A stretch of DNA of 8,104 nucleotides from Desulfobacula sp. (GTDB lineage: Bacteria > Desulfobacterota > Desulfobacteria > Desulfobacterales > Desulfobacteraceae): NCBI GenBank assembly GCA_023139225.1, contig JAGLNZ010000410.1:1-8104 (forward strand), given 5' to 3'. Made by a program: the position numbers and the translations under genes. Below are positions 7,797-8,104 of the stretch, piece after piece. The first letter of the stretch is position 1, and each line of letters begins with the position of its first letter. The notes below the pieces were generated by a model that was given only the letters and a program-made list of their open reading frames with translations, did not search any database and was not told the origin of the DNA.

Positions 7797-8104
7797 AGGG
7801 AGGCAGCCTTTTTAAAAGATCTTTTTTTTCTTGGGTTATATTTTCTATATGTCCCGTCAAGTATTTCTTTTTTCATGACCTTGAAGAATAATTCCCCCAT
7901 TCTTGTCTGGTATCCGCCATTGGAATAAAAGGTATCCCAGGCATAGTTATATAATTCTTCTAATTTTTCACAAGATATTTTTTTGGGCTGGAAAACAGCT
8001 TTGTCGCAGGTATAATCAATCCAGTTGTTACTTAAGATACGGTTCTCGTCTTTATATTTTTTGCGGATAGGAGATTTTGGAAAGGGAGTTAAAATTGTAA
8101 ATTC
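7793..8104 (-). CDS. C-terminal end of a third radical SAM protein (5' part outside window)
   Basis: Reading the minus strand from base 8104, an open frame of 103 codons ends in TGA at 7793-7795, with no start in view because the gene runs off the right edge. The first residues, EFTILTPFPKSPIRKKY, match the TPFPGTP-type strand and loop near the end of the radical SAM barrel in B12-type members; here Lys replaces the usual Gly. Then come NNWIDYTCDKAVFQPKKIS, with the usual W-x-x-Y ... P-K-x-x-S spacing, and a helix ending in AWDTFYS. The end is strongly basic (RKYNPRKKRSFKKAASL). The stop shares ATGA with the start of the next radical SAM gene. The cysteine motif and any B12 domain are not visible here, so function is inferred from the tail and the context. 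Confidence 0.82.
   Translation of the reverse strand, partial: EFTILTPFPKSPIRKKYKDENRILSNNWIDYTCDKAVFQPKKISCEKLEELYNYAWDTFYSNGGYQTRMGELFFKVMKKEILDGTYRKYNPRKKRSFKKAASL

Overview
The window looks like a chromosomal piece of an AT-leaning (roughly 40% GC by eye), Gram-negative, probably anaerobic bacterium. A Desulfobacterota/Deltaproteobacteria-type sulfate reducer is my best guess. This rests on the gene types (HDFNN-type hybrid kinases, orphan GspE/PilB-type ATPases, several cobalamin-type radical SAM genes in a row) and on style, not on a marker gene, so it is tentative. The window is almost fully coding; no RNA gene, insertion sequence, phage gene or CRISPR array was seen.

Layout: (1) Positions 1-1287, plus strand: the C-terminal part of a sensor histidine kinase with a PAS-like tail, HisKA, HATPase and a C-terminal receiver domain; its start lies left of the window. 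(2) Positions 1288-1332: a short convergent gap with a small GC-rich inverted repeat that may act as a weak terminator. (3) Positions 1333-3651, minus strand: a GspE/PilB/MshE-type secretion or pilus ATPase whose N-terminus is expanded into about eight 28-residue MshEN-like repeats. (4) Positions 3652-3741: a 90-bp gap with a candidate promoter and dyad for the ATPase. (5) Positions 3742-8104, minus strand: a tight block read right to left. It holds the C-terminal end of one radical SAM protein (7793-8104, cut by the window edge), a complete B12-binding/radical SAM protein (6420-7796), a second complete one (4978-6423), and a 12-TM major facilitator permease (3742-4953). The three radical SAM genes are joined by two ATGA stop/start overlaps, and the permease starts 24 bp after the last one.

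Working picture: the three radical SAM proteins and the permease are very probably one transcription unit, most simply a small biosynthetic or modification pathway with its own transporter. The product cannot be read from the sequence. The ATPase follows on the same strand without an obvious terminator and may be read partly from the same transcript, but it has its own candidate promoter and no visible functional link. The hybrid kinase belongs to a different, convergent unit.

The two most interesting points are the repeat-expanded N-terminus of the ATPase, which resembles the cyclic-di-GMP-binding MshEN fold in multiple copies, and the cluster of three translationally coupled cobalamin-type radical SAM genes with a transporter.
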